A stretch of 64,000 bases of DNA from Fodinicurvata sp. EGI_FJ10296 (GTDB lineage Bacteria > Pseudomonadota > Alphaproteobacteria > DSM-16000 > Inquilinaceae), in contig NZ_JBFCVL010000003.1 of NCBI RefSeq assembly GCF_040712075.1, positions 62,001 to 126,000 of the forward strand, written 5' to 3'. The notes beneath the pieces were generated by a model that did no database searches, had not been told where the DNA came from, and worked only from the letters and a program-made list of their open reading frames with translations. How positions within the stretch are numbered: position 1 is the first letter of the stretch; the number at the start of each line of letters is the position of its first letter. Of the stretch, positions 18,640 to 27,800 are shown one piece after another. The translations under genes were made by a program, and so were the position numbers.

Positions 18640-20221
18640 TTCCCGTGTGCAGAGCGCCTTCGGCCCATCCTCCCGACCACGAAATGCCGTCCCCCGCCAG
18701 GTAGATGCCGTCGTCGTGCGCCGTTCCGGCTTTCTGGAACTGAAAATAAAGCCCGGCATTGTCGACATCCTGACCGGGCAGCATCAGCTTGAAGGCGCCC
18801 ATATGGTCGGATTCCGATTGCCAATCCACCGCCTTGATCTCGCCATTGACGGGCACCAGATGTTCGGCGAATTGCGGACTTATCCGGTCGATATATCCCC
18901 GGACCATTTCGAATCGGCGCATCGGATCGAAAGACTGCATTTTCACCGAATCCGCGCCCCAGGCATAGCTCAGCAGTACGACACCATTCTCGGTTCCCGG
19001 GTTGTCGATGCAATAGACGCCCCGCGACATGGCGTCGGACTGAATATTGTGAGGTATATTGTGATGGATTTTCCAGAATTTCTGCTCGGTGCGGATGAAC
19101 ATCTTCGAGCTTTCGATCATATTCAGATTTTGCAGAGCAAAATATTTTGAACCATTGAAATAGGTATCATATCCACCAACACCGCCGGTCATCAGCAGCA
19201 ACTGCATGGCCCGCGTGGTCGTGGCGATGATCACCGCCTTGAAGGACCTGTATATGACATTGCCATCCGGCGGCTCGATGGCGAGAACGAGCCGGTCAGC
19301 GTTGTCAGGTCCGATGCCGATCACCCGGTGACGCCTGTTGATTGCGCCCGAACCGGATAACGATCGGCGGCCCAACGGCGTATCGACGAGCGTATCGGCA
19401 AACGCCCGGTTCAGCGCATCCGCGCCGCCCAGCAGAGAAGCCTGGTTGCGATGGTAGTCGTTGACAATAATCCGCAGGAATTCCACGAAACCGATATGAT
19501 ATAATGCACCGTACCCACCCGCGCCGATGCCCAACGAGCCGAAGATTCCGAGATCTTCACTGGTCCAGTGGGGCATGCCGCGTGCTATCGCGGAATACAG
19601 GCTGTCGTGGGCATAGCATTCCAGGCAATGCTGCCACGCCCTGATCAAGCCTTCGGCATCACCACGTCTGCGGCAGGCAACCGCGTCGGCGACGATGGGG
19701 CTGATGAATGCCTCCCAGTCGCGCGCAATCCGGCCGAACGGACCCGGCGGATTGGCGGGATCGCGATTTGTCCATGAATACGCATTGCCGCGATACGACA
19801 GCAAGGTCGGAACGAGCCCCGGATCGGGAAAGACATTGGCCATATCCAGAGCGAACAAATCATTGGCATAGTGCCGGAATGCGGACGCCGATGCTGGAAA
19901 CCGCATCGCGCCCATATCAGCAAAAGCCGACGCCGGAGCGCCGTCCCGATCGTGGAAACGATCGGTCCGATTCCGGCCGCCGATCCTGTCTTGCGCCTCG
20001 AAGATGACGGGATTGGCGCCAGCTTTCAGCAGCTCGAATCCGGCGCACAGGCCGCCAATTCCGGCGCCGACGACGGCAACATCGCCGCCGGCCACGGTTC
20101 CGGTTTCAGCGATCGGACCCTGGCGGAGAAATCCGGCGTAGTCGTACAGCGTGTCGATCTGAAGTCCCTCCAGATCCGACATGCCGCCGGTGTCGAGATC
20201 CCGTCCGTCCCGCTCGATCAT
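18548..20221 (-). CDS. Flavin monoamine oxidase family protein, tryptophan 2-monooxygenase-like
   Basis: 557 aa. The FAD-binding Rossmann motif VAVVGAGIGGLCAGFELL lies at about 48-65 with the conserved GGRNRTDRF after it. The central part (FGSLGIGAGGYGALYHIGFV and the surrounding helical region) and the C-terminal flavin motif GIYLAGDGISWSGGWAEGAL are typical of the tryptophan 2-monooxygenase (IaaM) and L-lysine/phenylalanine monooxygenase branch. These enzymes decarboxylate an amino acid to its amide, or oxidise it to the keto acid; the substrate cannot be told from sequence. I placed the start at the ATG at 20219-20221; a second ATG 13 codons later (20182) is an alternative. No iaaH-like amidase is adjacent. 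It stands alone and overlaps the convergent gene at its 3' end. Confidence 0.85.
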   Translation of the reverse strand: MIERDGRDLDTGGMSDLEGLQIDTLYDYAGFLRQGPIAETGTVAGGDVAVVGAGIGGLCAGFELLKAGANPVIFEAQDRIGGRNRTDRFHDRDGAPASAFADMGAMRFPASASAFRHYANDLFALDMANVFPDPGLVPTLLSYRGNAYSWTNRDPANPPGPFGRIARDWEAFISPIVADAVACRRRGDAEGLIRAWQHCLECYAHDSLYSAIARGMPHWTSEDLGIFGSLGIGAGGYGALYHIGFVEFLRIIVNDYHRNQASLLGGADALNRAFADTLVDTPLGRRSLSGSGAINRRHRVIGIGPDNADRLVLAIEPPDGNVIYRSFKAVIIATTTRAMQLLLMTGGVGGYDTYFNGSKYFALQNLNMIESSKMFIRTEQKFWKIHHNIPHNIQSDAMSRGVYCIDNPGTENGVVLLSYAWGADSVKMQSFDPMRRFEMVRGYIDRISPQFAEHLVPVNGEIKAVDWQSESDHMGAFKLMLPGQDVDNAGLYFQFQKAGTAHDDGIYLAGDGISWSGGWAEGALHTGINAACAVIRRLGGRLRPGSPMEQCRIFDYR

Positions 20222-20414
20222 TGGCTTCCCTGCCCGCCGCGTCGATGGGCGCAACCCGATTGCCGCACGCCATTGGGAGCATGGCCAAATAAATATAATC
20301 TCGCAAGTTGTATACTTCGCGCAGAACGGGTAACGCAGGAATAAAGCTACAGCGGTTAAGGCCCACTGCCAGCCGAATTATCGCCGATCGGTATTCTCCG
20401 CTCGCCGCCAGCGA

Positions 20415-20912
20415 TCAGGGCTGGAAGCCGAATATCACCTGATAGGACATGCCGGCCGCAGGATTCGGCAGCGGGATGACCTGCCGCAGCTGTTCGCGCC
20501 TGATGCCGGTTGTCCCGTCAAAGGGCACATCGGTCTGGAAGACTTCCTTGTTCAGAATGGTCTGCTGCGGATCGACCACGGCCACGAAATAGGATACGCG
20601 CGCCGCCCCGTCGGTGCCGGAACTCCGCTCTCCCGCCAGAACCGCGTCGACATCGACCGTCACCGCGTTCGCCGTATAGGCACATTCGCCGGACAGCGAT
20701 TGAATGGCCAGAGTTGCCGAGGCGCCATCTGCCGTGGTTGCGTCCGTGCGCTCCATCTGGCGCAGTACGGATACATCCGGACAGCCCCGCGCGGCCTGGG
20801 TCTCGGCCGTATCGGTCCCTGCGCACCCGGTCAGCAACAGTGCAGCCGGAGCGGCAAGGGAGAGCATGCGCAGCGCGGCATTGCCGCACGGCCGATCGTG
20901 GGGTTTCTTCAT
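20415..20912 (-). CDS. Predicted lipoprotein
   Basis: 165 aa. The N-terminus has a Lys-containing start, a hydrophobic stretch (MLSLAAPAALLLTGC) and a lipobox LLTGC with Cys30 as the lipidation site, so it is likely anchored to the inner or outer membrane. The mature part is Ala/Thr/Asp-rich and probably beta-rich (SYFVAVVDPQQTILNKEVFQ, GMSYQVIFGFQP), with two further cysteines (GCPDVS, ECAYT) that could form a disulfide. I do not recognise a more specific family. It is divergent from ispH, with 70 bp between start codons. Confidence 0.75.
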   Translation of the reverse strand: MKKPHDRPCGNAALRMLSLAAPAALLLTGCAGTDTAETQAARGCPDVSVLRQMERTDATTADGASATLAIQSLSGECAYTANAVTVDVDAVLAGERSSGTDGAARVSYFVAVVDPQQTILNKEVFQTDVPFDGTTGIRREQLRQVIPLPNPAAGMSYQVIFGFQP

Positions 20913-20982
20913 GGCGGACCGTGTACTAAGTTCCGGGTCACCGGTTGCGATTGAACCGATATCATCAATGGGACTTTAGGCA

Positions 20983-22041
20983 ATGGATACGGTCGACACA
21001 AGCGTTCCCGCCGCCGATTCCGGCGGCAATGCGGCCCCGGACCGGGCCCCGAACCGACAATTGAAGATCCTTCTGGCCGCGCCCCGGGGATTCTGCGCCG
21101 GTGTCGATCGCGCAATCCATATCGTGGAACGGGCGCTGGAGCGGTTCGGCAGCCCTGTCTATGTCCGGCATGAGATCGTTCATAATCGCTATGTCGTCGA
21201 AGGGCTTGAAGCAAAGGGCGCGGTATTCGTCGACGAACTGGACGAGATTCCGGCGGATCGCGCCGACCGGCCGGTGATTTTCTCCGCCCATGGCGTCCCG
21301 AAATCCGTTCCGGAAGATGCCAGGGCGCGGAACATGCTCCATATCGATGCTACGTGCCCCCTGGTCAGCAAGGTCCACCGCGAAGCCGAACGCCATCATG
21401 CAGCGGGCCGCCTCGTGGTACTGATCGGCCACGCTGGTCATCCCGAAGTGATCGGCACGATGGGGCAACTCCCGCCCGGCGCCGTCGTGCTGGTCGAAAC
21501 GACGGCACAGGCTGCAACCGTCGACCTGCCCGACGATAGACCGCTGGCTTTCTGCACCCAGACGACACTGTCTGTCGATGACACCGCCGACATCGTCGCG
21601 ACCCTCACCCGTCGTTTCCCGGACATCGCCGCGCCAAAACGCGAAGATATCTGCTACGCGACGACCAACCGTCAGGAGGCCGTCAAGGCGATGGCCGACC
21701 GTTGCGGCCTGACCCTTGTCGTCGGCGCACCAAACTCGTCCAATTCACGCCGCCTTGTCGAGGTGGCCGAACGCGCCGGCTGCCCTCGGTCCTATCTGGT
21801 CCAAAGGGCGGCGGATATCGACTGGGACTGGTTCGAGGGGGTCGAAACCGTGGGCATCACTGCTGGTGCCTCGGCGCCGGAAGCTCTGGTAGAAGAGGTG
21901 ATCGCCGCCTGCCGCAGTCGTTTCACGACCACGACAGAGTCGGTAACGACAGCCGTCGAAGACGTGATCTTCAGAGTCCCGCCGATCCTCGCCGAAACAC
22001 CGGTGCGTAATGCCACCACGGGCACCGCCGAAAACCGATGA
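20983..22041 (+). CDS. ispH: 4-hydroxy-3-methylbut-2-enyl diphosphate reductase
   Basis: 352-aa iron-sulfur enzyme of the last step of the methylerythritol phosphate (MEP) isoprenoid pathway; converts HMBPP to IPP and DMAPP. Three conserved cluster cysteines are seen: Cys38 in [13 protein letters not shown], Cys125 in [13 protein letters not shown] and Cys224 in [13 protein letters not shown]. Other signatures: [22 protein letters not shown] and [12 protein letters not shown]. The N-terminal 25 residues are a Ala/Pro/Asp-rich extension beyond the usual start. First gene of a rightward operon with a lysine aminomutase-like gene, thrB, rnhA and a DUF3891 gene. Confidence 0.97.
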   Translation: MDTVDTSVPAADSGGNAAPDRAPNRQLKILLAAPRGFCAGVDRAIHIVERALERFGSPVYVRHEIVHNRYVVEGLEAKGAVFVDELDEIPADRADRPVIFSAHGVPKSVPEDARARNMLHIDATCPLVSKVHREAERHHAAGRLVVLIGHAGHPEVIGTMGQLPPGAVVLVETTAQAATVDLPDDRPLAFCTQTTLSVDDTADIVATLTRRFPDIAAPKREDICYATTNRQEAVKAMADRCGLTLVVGAPNSSNSRRLVEVAERAGCPRSYLVQRAADIDWDWFEGVETVGITAGASAPEALVEEVIAACRSRFTTTTESVTTAVEDVIFRVPPILAETPVRNATTGTAENR

Positions 22042-22052
22042 ACGGAGACCGG

Positions 22053-23144
22053 ATGTCCCGGCGCCTTACGACGGTCGACGATCTGCATTCGGCCGGGCTG
22101 GTCGATGCCGGCGCGCTGCCGGAACTGCGCCGGGTGGCCGAGCGCTATGCCACGGCGATCACGCCGGAAATGGCAGCCTTGATCGACCCTGACGATCCCG
22201 ATGACCCGATCGCCCGGCAATTCATCCCCACCGGCGGCGAAACCCGGACCACGCCGGCGGAACGGGCCGATCCGATCGGCGACGACGCCCATAGCCCGGT
22301 GCCTGGCGTCGTCCACCGCTATCCAGACCGCGCCCTGCTCAAGGTCGTCCACGCCTGCCCCGTCTACTGCCGTTTCTGTTTTCGCCGCGAAAGCGTCGGG
22401 CCGGGCGGCGATCACCTGACCGGACCGTCACTCGACGCCGCGCTCGCCTATATCCGTGCGACGCCGGCGATCTGGGAGGTCATCCTGACCGGGGGCGACC
22501 CGCTGATGCTGGCGCCCCGGCGGCTGGACGCCATTATCACTGCGCTGGCGGCCATCGATCATGTGGCCGTTATCCGCTTGCACAGCCGTGTGCCGATCGT
22601 CAGTCCGGAACGCATCGACGCGGCGATGACGAACGCGCTGACCGCCGGCCACCGACACACCGCTGGCACCGGGGATCGCGCGGGGGACGACAGCACGGGC
22701 GCGGCCGTGTGGGTCGCCATCCACACCAATCATGCGCGCGAGTTGACGCCCGATGCGCGCTCGGCCATCGCGCGGCTTGCAGACCGCGGAATTCCGCTGG
22801 TGAGCCAGACGGTCCTGCTGCGCGGGGTCAACGACGACCCTGCCGTGCTGGAAGCCCTGTTCCGCAGGCTCGTCGCCAACCGCGTGAAGCCCTATTACCT
22901 GCATCACGGCGACTTCGCCCCGGGCACCGGTCACTTCCGCACCGGCATCGAACAGGGTCAGGCCATCGTCGATGATCTGGCCGGCCGGATTTCCGGGCTG
23001 TGCCAGCCGCGTTATGTCCTCGACATCCCGGGCGGCCATGGCAAGGCGCCGATCACGCCCGCCGCCGCCGAAGGCAGTGACGAGAAGGGCTGGCAGGTTC
23101 GCGACTTTCACGGCAAGACACATTCCTGGCCGCCTGTGCCCTGA
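22053..23144 (+). CDS. Lysine 2,3-aminomutase-like radical SAM/PLP protein
   Basis: 363 aa. Radical SAM cluster motif CPVYCRFCFRR near residue 105 (CxxxCxxC), with ILTGGDPLML shortly after and PYYLHHGDFAPGTGHFRT near residue 285, the latter region containing family features of KamA/EpmB enzymes. These enzymes move an amino group from C2 to C3 of lysine, either on free lysine or, in EpmB, for elongation factor P modification. No efp or epmA is adjacent, so which type it is remains open. I chose the ATG at 22053 because GGAG lies 5 nt upstream; an ATG at 22038 overlaps the ispH stop (ATGA) and is the alternative. About 18 residues near 200-217 (GHRHTAGTGDRAGDDSTG) look like an insert relative to the usual fold. 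Confidence 0.88.
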   Translation: MSRRLTTVDDLHSAGLVDAGALPELRRVAERYATAITPEMAALIDPDDPDDPIARQFIPTGGETRTTPAERADPIGDDAHSPVPGVVHRYPDRALLKVVHACPVYCRFCFRRESVGPGGDHLTGPSLDAALAYIRATPAIWEVILTGGDPLMLAPRRLDAIITALAAIDHVAVIRLHSRVPIVSPERIDAAMTNALTAGHRHTAGTGDRAGDDSTGAAVWVAIHTNHARELTPDARSAIARLADRGIPLVSQTVLLRGVNDDPAVLEALFRRLVANRVKPYYLHHGDFAPGTGHFRTGIEQGQAIVDDLAGRISGLCQPRYVLDIPGGHGKAPITPAAAEGSDEKGWQVRDFHGKTHSWPPVP

Positions 23145-23214
23145 CGAAATTGGCGGCGCCTCGCCCCGCCAACGCCGTTGACGCCGCGGCAAAAAGTCAT
23201 CAGTTTCCGATCCC

Positions 23215-24180
23215 ATGGCAGTCTACACAGAAGTTACCGACGAAGACGTTCAGGCCTTCGCGTCACGGTTTGATATCGGCACGGTCATCTCGCTGAAAGG
23301 GATCGCCGAAGGGGTCGAGAACTCGAACTACCTGATGGTCACCGACCGGGATCAGTTCATACTGACGCTCTACGAAAAGCGCGTTCATCGGACGGACCTG
23401 CCCTTTTTCATCGGGCTGATGCGCCATCTGGCAGACCGCGGGGTGAATTGCCCGCTGCCGGTCGCGGCATCGGATGGCGAGGCGCTGCACGAACTCGCCG
23501 GCCGCCCGGCCGCCGTGTTCACCTTTCTGGAAGGCATGTGGCCGCGCCGGATCACGGTTCGGCATTGCGCGGAACTGGGGCCGGCAATGGCCCGTATGCA
23601 TCTGGCCGGCTCGGATTTCGCCATGACGCGTGCGAACGCACTGGGACCGTCAGCCTGGCGCCCCCTTTATAATCTGTCGGCGGATCGCGCCCATCTGGTC
23701 GATCCGGCGCTGCCGGAACTGGTTTCAACCGCCCTCGATCGCTTTGATGCCCAATGGCCAACGGGGCTGCCGTCCGGCCTGATTCATGCCGATCTGTTCC
23801 CCGACAACGTCTTTTTCCGCGACGAGGAACTGACCGGGCTGATCGACTTCTATTTCGCCTGCACGGATTTTCTGGCCTATGACATCGCGGTGGCGCTGAA
23901 TGCGTGGTGCTTCGAACCCGACGGCGCGTTCAACACGACCAAGGCCCGCGCGCTGCTGACCGGGTACCAGCGGTTGCGCCCCCTGGCGCCGGAAGAAATG
24001 GCGGCGCTGCCGGTTCTCGCCGCCGGTGCGGCGGCCCGGTTTCTGCTGACGCGCCTTTATGATTGGCTGAACCACCCCGACGGCGCGTTCGTCAAACCCA
24101 AGGATCCGGTGGAGTATCTGCGCAAGCTGCGGTTTCACAGCAAGGCCGCCGATCCCGCCGCCTATGGCCTGCCGGCATGA
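23215..24180 (+). CDS. thrB: Homoserine kinase (aminoglycoside phosphotransferase fold)
   Basis: 321 aa. Type II homoserine kinase found in alphaproteobacteria, phosphorylating homoserine on the way to threonine. Signatures: [21 protein letters not shown] for nucleotide binding near residues 35-55, the catalytic loop [11 protein letters not shown] near 190, and the metal-binding [17 protein letters not shown] after it. Length is normal. It overlaps rnhA at ATGA (24177-24180), so the two are coupled; the ispH-thrB-rnhA order is common in related genomes. Confidence 0.93.
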   Translation: MAVYTEVTDEDVQAFASRFDIGTVISLKGIAEGVENSNYLMVTDRDQFILTLYEKRVHRTDLPFFIGLMRHLADRGVNCPLPVAASDGEALHELAGRPAAVFTFLEGMWPRRITVRHCAELGPAMARMHLAGSDFAMTRANALGPSAWRPLYNLSADRAHLVDPALPELVSTALDRFDAQWPTGLPSGLIHADLFPDNVFFRDEELTGLIDFYFACTDFLAYDIAVALNAWCFEPDGAFNTTKARALLTGYQRLRPLAPEEMAALPVLAAGAAARFLLTRLYDWLNHPDGAFVKPKDPVEYLRKLRFHSKAADPAAYGLPA

Positions 24181-24629
24181 CCGCGCCCGTGATCGTCGAA
24201 GCCTTTACCGACGGCGCCTGCAGCGGTAACCCCGGCCCCGGGGGCTGGGGGGCGATCCTGCGCTATGGCGACCAGGAAAAGGAATTGTCGGGCGCCGAAG
24301 CGCATACCACCAACAACCGTATGGAACTGATGGCGGCCATCGCCGCTTTGGAGGCCATGAAACGCCCGGTGACGGTGACGGTATGGACCGACAGCCAATA
24401 CCTGCGCAACGGCATCACGCAATGGCTGGCCGGGTGGAAAGCACGCGGCTGGAAAACCGCGTCGAAAAGCCCGGTGCGCAACGTCGATCTATGGGTCCGG
24501 CTGGACGAGGCCCGGCAGCGCCACACCGTGAACTGGCAGTGGATCAAGGGCCATGCCGGCCACGCCGAAAACGAGCGCGCCGATGCCCTCGCCCGCCAGG
24601 CTCTCAAAGCCCTGCGCGAGGGGGTCTGA
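24177..24629 (+). CDS. rnhA: Ribonuclease HI
   Basis: 150 aa. Cleaves the RNA strand of RNA-DNA hybrids. The four catalytic acidic residues are visible: Asp in [17 protein letters not shown], Glu in NNRMELMAA, Asp in TDSQYLRNG and the C-terminal Asp in [12 protein letters not shown]; the His in IKGHAGHAE is also present. The start is the ATG at 24177 that overlaps the thrB stop by 4 bp; an open frame continues upstream but lies within thrB. Canonical length. Confidence 0.96.
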   Translation: MTAPVIVEAFTDGACSGNPGPGGWGAILRYGDQEKELSGAEAHTTNNRMELMAAIAALEAMKRPVTVTVWTDSQYLRNGITQWLAGWKARGWKTASKSPVRNVDLWVRLDEARQRHTVNWQWIKGHAGHAENERADALARQALKALREGV

Positions 24630-24651
24630 GAAACGGGGAAAGTACACGCCG

Positions 24652-25455
24652 ATGCTGCTCCGCCCGCTTGGAGACGGCCGCACGGCCGTCATCACCCAGC
24701 CTGCCCATGCCTGGCTCTCCGGCCGGTTGATCCGGGCCTGGGGATGTCCGCCTTTTGCCGCACCGGCACCCTTCGATCAGGTCTGTTTCGCGGCCGAGAA
24801 TCACGACATCGGCTGGCTGCGGTGGGAGAGCGCGCCGACGCCCGACCCCGAAACCGGCTTGCCGCGAAACTTCACCCGGATGCCATTGCCGACCCATCTG
24901 GCGATCTGGCGCGAGGGCATCGACCACGCCGGCCACTATGGCCGCTATCCGGCCCTGCTGGTTTCCCTGCACGCCACGACGATATACCGCCGCTACTTCG
25001 ATCTGGACGCGGCCAGGCCCGAGGACGCCGGGCGGGTGCGGTCATTTCTTGATGAACAACAACAGGTTCAGGATCGCCTCTCCGCATCGCTTCAAAACGA
25101 CCCGTACTGCGCCGCGACAGCCTCGGCGCCGCAGATCGAGGTCAACCGTCTGCTGATTGCCGCCGTCGACTGGATGTCGCTGGCCATGTGCCAGAGTCCC
25201 GACCGGCCGGCTTCGGTGGAAAATGTGCCGACCGCCGACGGCGACCGGACGTCTCTGACGCTGACGCCATCAAAGGATGGTACGATCGCAGTCGACCCCT
25301 GGCCATTCACCCGGGATCGGCTGGAAACGACCATCGAATGCCGCATCCTGACCGGCCGCTACAAAGACGACACGTCCCTGAGGCAGGGGCTGGCGAACGC
25401 GCCGCGCCAGTCTCTGCCCATCCACCTTCGGCCCCAAGCTCGCGAACGGGCTTGA
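24652..25455 (+). CDS. DUF3891 family protein
   Basis: 267 aa. Fits DUF3891, a small family of unknown function that has a central conserved His/Asp region: QPAHAWLSGRLIRAWG near residue 15, AAENHDIGWLRWE near 47 and SLHATTIYRRYF near 107. The aspartate/histidine pattern suggests an HD-like phosphohydrolase fold, but this is inference. It lies 22 bp after rnhA in the same operon. The start is the ATG at 24652 (MLLRPLGDG); the frame is open further upstream but would overlap rnhA. Confidence 0.7.
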   Translation: MLLRPLGDGRTAVITQPAHAWLSGRLIRAWGCPPFAAPAPFDQVCFAAENHDIGWLRWESAPTPDPETGLPRNFTRMPLPTHLAIWREGIDHAGHYGRYPALLVSLHATTIYRRYFDLDAARPEDAGRVRSFLDEQQQVQDRLSASLQNDPYCAATASAPQIEVNRLLIAAVDWMSLAMCQSPDRPASVENVPTADGDRTSLTLTPSKDGTIAVDPWPFTRDRLETTIECRILTGRYKDDTSLRQGLANAPRQSLPIHLRPQARERA

Positions 25456-25586
25456 CGACGCGCATGGACATACCGGCGTCATGCGGTCCATTGTCGGTCC
25501 CAGCACTCCCGTAACGCTCCCCGCCGGTGGCATGGAAAGCGCGGCTTCCGCCTTGATCGCGACCGGCCAACAGCCTGGAAGACACG

Positions 25587-26657
25587 ATGAACGACGCTGA
25601 AATGGATACCCCCGTTCCGGTCATCGACCTGGATATCGTCATGGCCAATCTGCGCCGCATGCAGGACTACTGCGACCTGCACGGATTGAAGCTGCGCCCG
25701 CATATCAAGACGCACAAGATGCCCGATCTGGCACTGGAGCAGGTCCGCCTCGGCGCGGTCGGGATTACCTGCCAGAAGCTGGGCGAGGCCGAGGTCATGG
25801 TCGATGCCGGGCTCACCGACATTCTGATGTCCTATCCGGTGATCGGGGCGGCCAAGGCTGCCAGGCTGGGCGCGCTGGCCAGGCGGGCCACGATGCGCGT
25901 GGCGGTGGACAATCCGGTCGCCCTGCGGACGGTTGCCGACGCCGCCTCTCAGGCGGGCCGCGAGATCGGCATTCTGGTCGAATTCGATTCCGGCCGACTC
26001 CGCACCGGCGTAACGACAGTGGACGAAGCACTGGCGCTTGCCCGCGCGGTCGTGGCGACCGATGGCGTGCGATTCGACGGGTTGATGACTTATCCGAGTT
26101 CGGCCGCAACGGCGCCGTTCATCGCCGCGGCAAAGGAGGCCTTCGCTGCGGCCGGGATCGAGATCGGCATGGTTTCAGGCGGCGGAACCCCCGATGTCTG
26201 GTCGAAGCATGAAACGGTGGGCCTGACCGAATTGCGGGTCGGCACCTATATATTCCACGACCGCGCCACAGTCGGCAACGGCGTCGCCACGCTGGACGAT
26301 TGCGCCCTGCATGTGCATGCGACCGTCGTCAGCCGGCCGACGCCCGACCGGGCCGTGATCGACACCGGATCCAAATCGCTGTCCAGCGATCTGGTTGCGC
26401 CATCCGTGGGCAAGGGGTTCGGCATGATCCGGGAATATCCGGACGCCGTCATCGAACGGGTGAACGAGGAACACGGCATGGTCGATCTTTCGGCCTGCGC
26501 CGCCCGGCCTGAAATCGGCGAGCGGGTGCGCGTCTTGCCCAATCACGTCTGCGTCGTCGTCAATCTCCACGACACCGTCGTCCGTACCCGAGGTGGAGAA
26601 ATCGACGGTGACGGCACCGGGGTCTGGCCGGTGGCGGCACGCGGCCGAAGCCGTTAG
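25587..26657 (+). CDS. D-threonine aldolase / D-serine dehydratase-like PLP protein
   Basis: 356 aa, alanine racemase-type TIM barrel with a C-terminal beta domain. The PLP lysine is in RPHIKTHKMPDLA near residue 40, VSGGGTPDVW near 195 is the usual cofactor-phosphate and substrate region, and the C-terminal PNHVCVVVNLHD carries the His-Cys metal pair typical of metal-dependent D-threonine aldolases and eukaryote-type D-serine dehydratases. It would split or deaminate D-hydroxyamino acids. It lies 130 bp after the DUF3891 gene on the same strand, so it may be a separate unit. The start is the ATG at 25587; an ATG five codons on is also possible. Confidence 0.85.
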   Translation: MNDAEMDTPVPVIDLDIVMANLRRMQDYCDLHGLKLRPHIKTHKMPDLALEQVRLGAVGITCQKLGEAEVMVDAGLTDILMSYPVIGAAKAARLGALARRATMRVAVDNPVALRTVADAASQAGREIGILVEFDSGRLRTGVTTVDEALALARAVVATDGVRFDGLMTYPSSAATAPFIAAAKEAFAAAGIEIGMVSGGGTPDVWSKHETVGLTELRVGTYIFHDRATVGNGVATLDDCALHVHATVVSRPTPDRAVIDTGSKSLSSDLVAPSVGKGFGMIREYPDAVIERVNEEHGMVDLSACAARPEIGERVRVLPNHVCVVVNLHDTVVRTRGGEIDGDGTGVWPVAARGRSR

Positions 26658-26724
26658 CGGTTATCGAATTCTCCGCATATCACTATCGGTGGGCGGTACG
26701 CCCTGACTGGCGCGACGGCGTCCT

Positions 26725-27507
26725 TCAGTCATAGCGCATCGCCATATCCGCAGTGGCATTGGGCGTACGCGAAGCACAATCGGTCCGCATTTCCGGCTCG
26801 TCATCAACGACGCGGTCAAGGCCGCGATCCAATGCCCAGATCGCCGCCTTGGTTCGATTGCCGACGTTTATCTTCTTGAACAGAAACTTCATCTGGACCT
26901 TGATTGTGCTTTCGGTAACATTGAGCTGAAAAGCAATAATCTTGTTGGGTTCACCGCGTATCAAGAGTCGCAGAATACTCATTTCGCGGTTGGTAATCGA
27001 TGCCTCCGCCTGTATAGCCGCCGAACTGCGCCGCTGGGAAAAGCTCACGCTGCCGGAAATCAACAACGCCCCCAATTCCGTTGGAAACACCGTTTCTCCC
27101 ATCTCCACCAAACGCAACGACTCGATCAAGGCATCGGGCGACAGATCCTTCAGCAGAAAGGCCTTCACACCGGAACGCAGGGCACCAATCAAGTCGTTAC
27201 ACTCAACCTCGTCGTTGATGGCCACGATCTGATAACCGCTGCCCACGGCAGTCAACTCGATGATGTTCCTGAGGAAGTCGGGATCATCGGCACACCACTT
27301 GACGATCAGAAGCCGAGTTTCCGACGCGCCCCGCCGAAGCTCCGGCATCACCTCGTCCAGACGCTGGGCCTCCGCCACGATTCTGAACCTGGTCGTTTCG
27401 AACAGGCGTTTCATGCCTTCGCGAAAAAGGCGGCTTGGGTCAACAACCACGACAGCTGTCTCTTCCAGCAGCCCTTCAATCTCAAATTCGCGGCTTCCAC
27501 TATCCAT
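26725..27507 (-). CDS. LuxR-family regulator with degenerate receiver domain (paralogue 1)
   Basis: 260 aa. An N-terminal receiver-like domain (residues about 17-145) keeps the first acidic patch (VVVVDPSRLFREGMKR) and the beta-5 Lys in FLLKDLSPDAL, but the strand-3 phospho-acceptor position (LLIVKWCADDP) has Lys70 in place of Asp. Conventional phosphorylation is therefore unlikely. The C-terminal LuxR/NarL helix-turn-helix is at about 165-230 (SITNREMSILRLLIRGE, NVTESTIKVQMKFLFKKI). The divergent giant kinase gene starts about 290 bp away. Paralogue 2 (33132-33875) has the same layout. It may be controlled by protein partners or atypical signals; the cognate signal is unknown. Confidence 0.88.
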   Translation of the reverse strand: MDSGSREFEIEGLLEETAVVVVDPSRLFREGMKRLFETTRFRIVAEAQRLDEVMPELRRGASETRLLIVKWCADDPDFLRNIIELTAVGSGYQIVAINDEVECNDLIGALRSGVKAFLLKDLSPDALIESLRLVEMGETVFPTELGALLISGSVSFSQRRSSAAIQAEASITNREMSILRLLIRGEPNKIIAFQLNVTESTIKVQMKFLFKKINVGNRTKAAIWALDRGLDRVVDDEPEMRTDCASRTPNATADMAMRYD

Positions 27508-27800
27508 AAATGCTACCTTTTGCTTGCTTTTACTTGATTTCGGCGCACGTATACTATAATTGATAGACCAAGATATCTCTCACTTTCCATGCACAGCTCC
27601 GGCGACGAAATTGCCGTAAGCGAGACCGAAACGCCTGGTGACAAGGGCGCCCACAAGATAATCGGCGCTGAAAAGTACCCACCATCGGCTCAACCAACAA
27701 ACGTGCGAAATCGGCCGATTTGAAAGGGCCCGGAATCATTTCCAAAATTCAAAGAAACTGAAAATTTCGGATCGACGTCCGGCTTCAGAACTTATGACAA
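27508..27800. other. AT-rich divergent promoter region
   Basis: Between the divergent LuxR gene and the kinase gene, nearly 300 bp are AT-richer than the average and contain no supportable gene. They should hold both promoters. If the kinase starts at 27972 rather than 27801 the region is longer. Confidence 0.6.
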
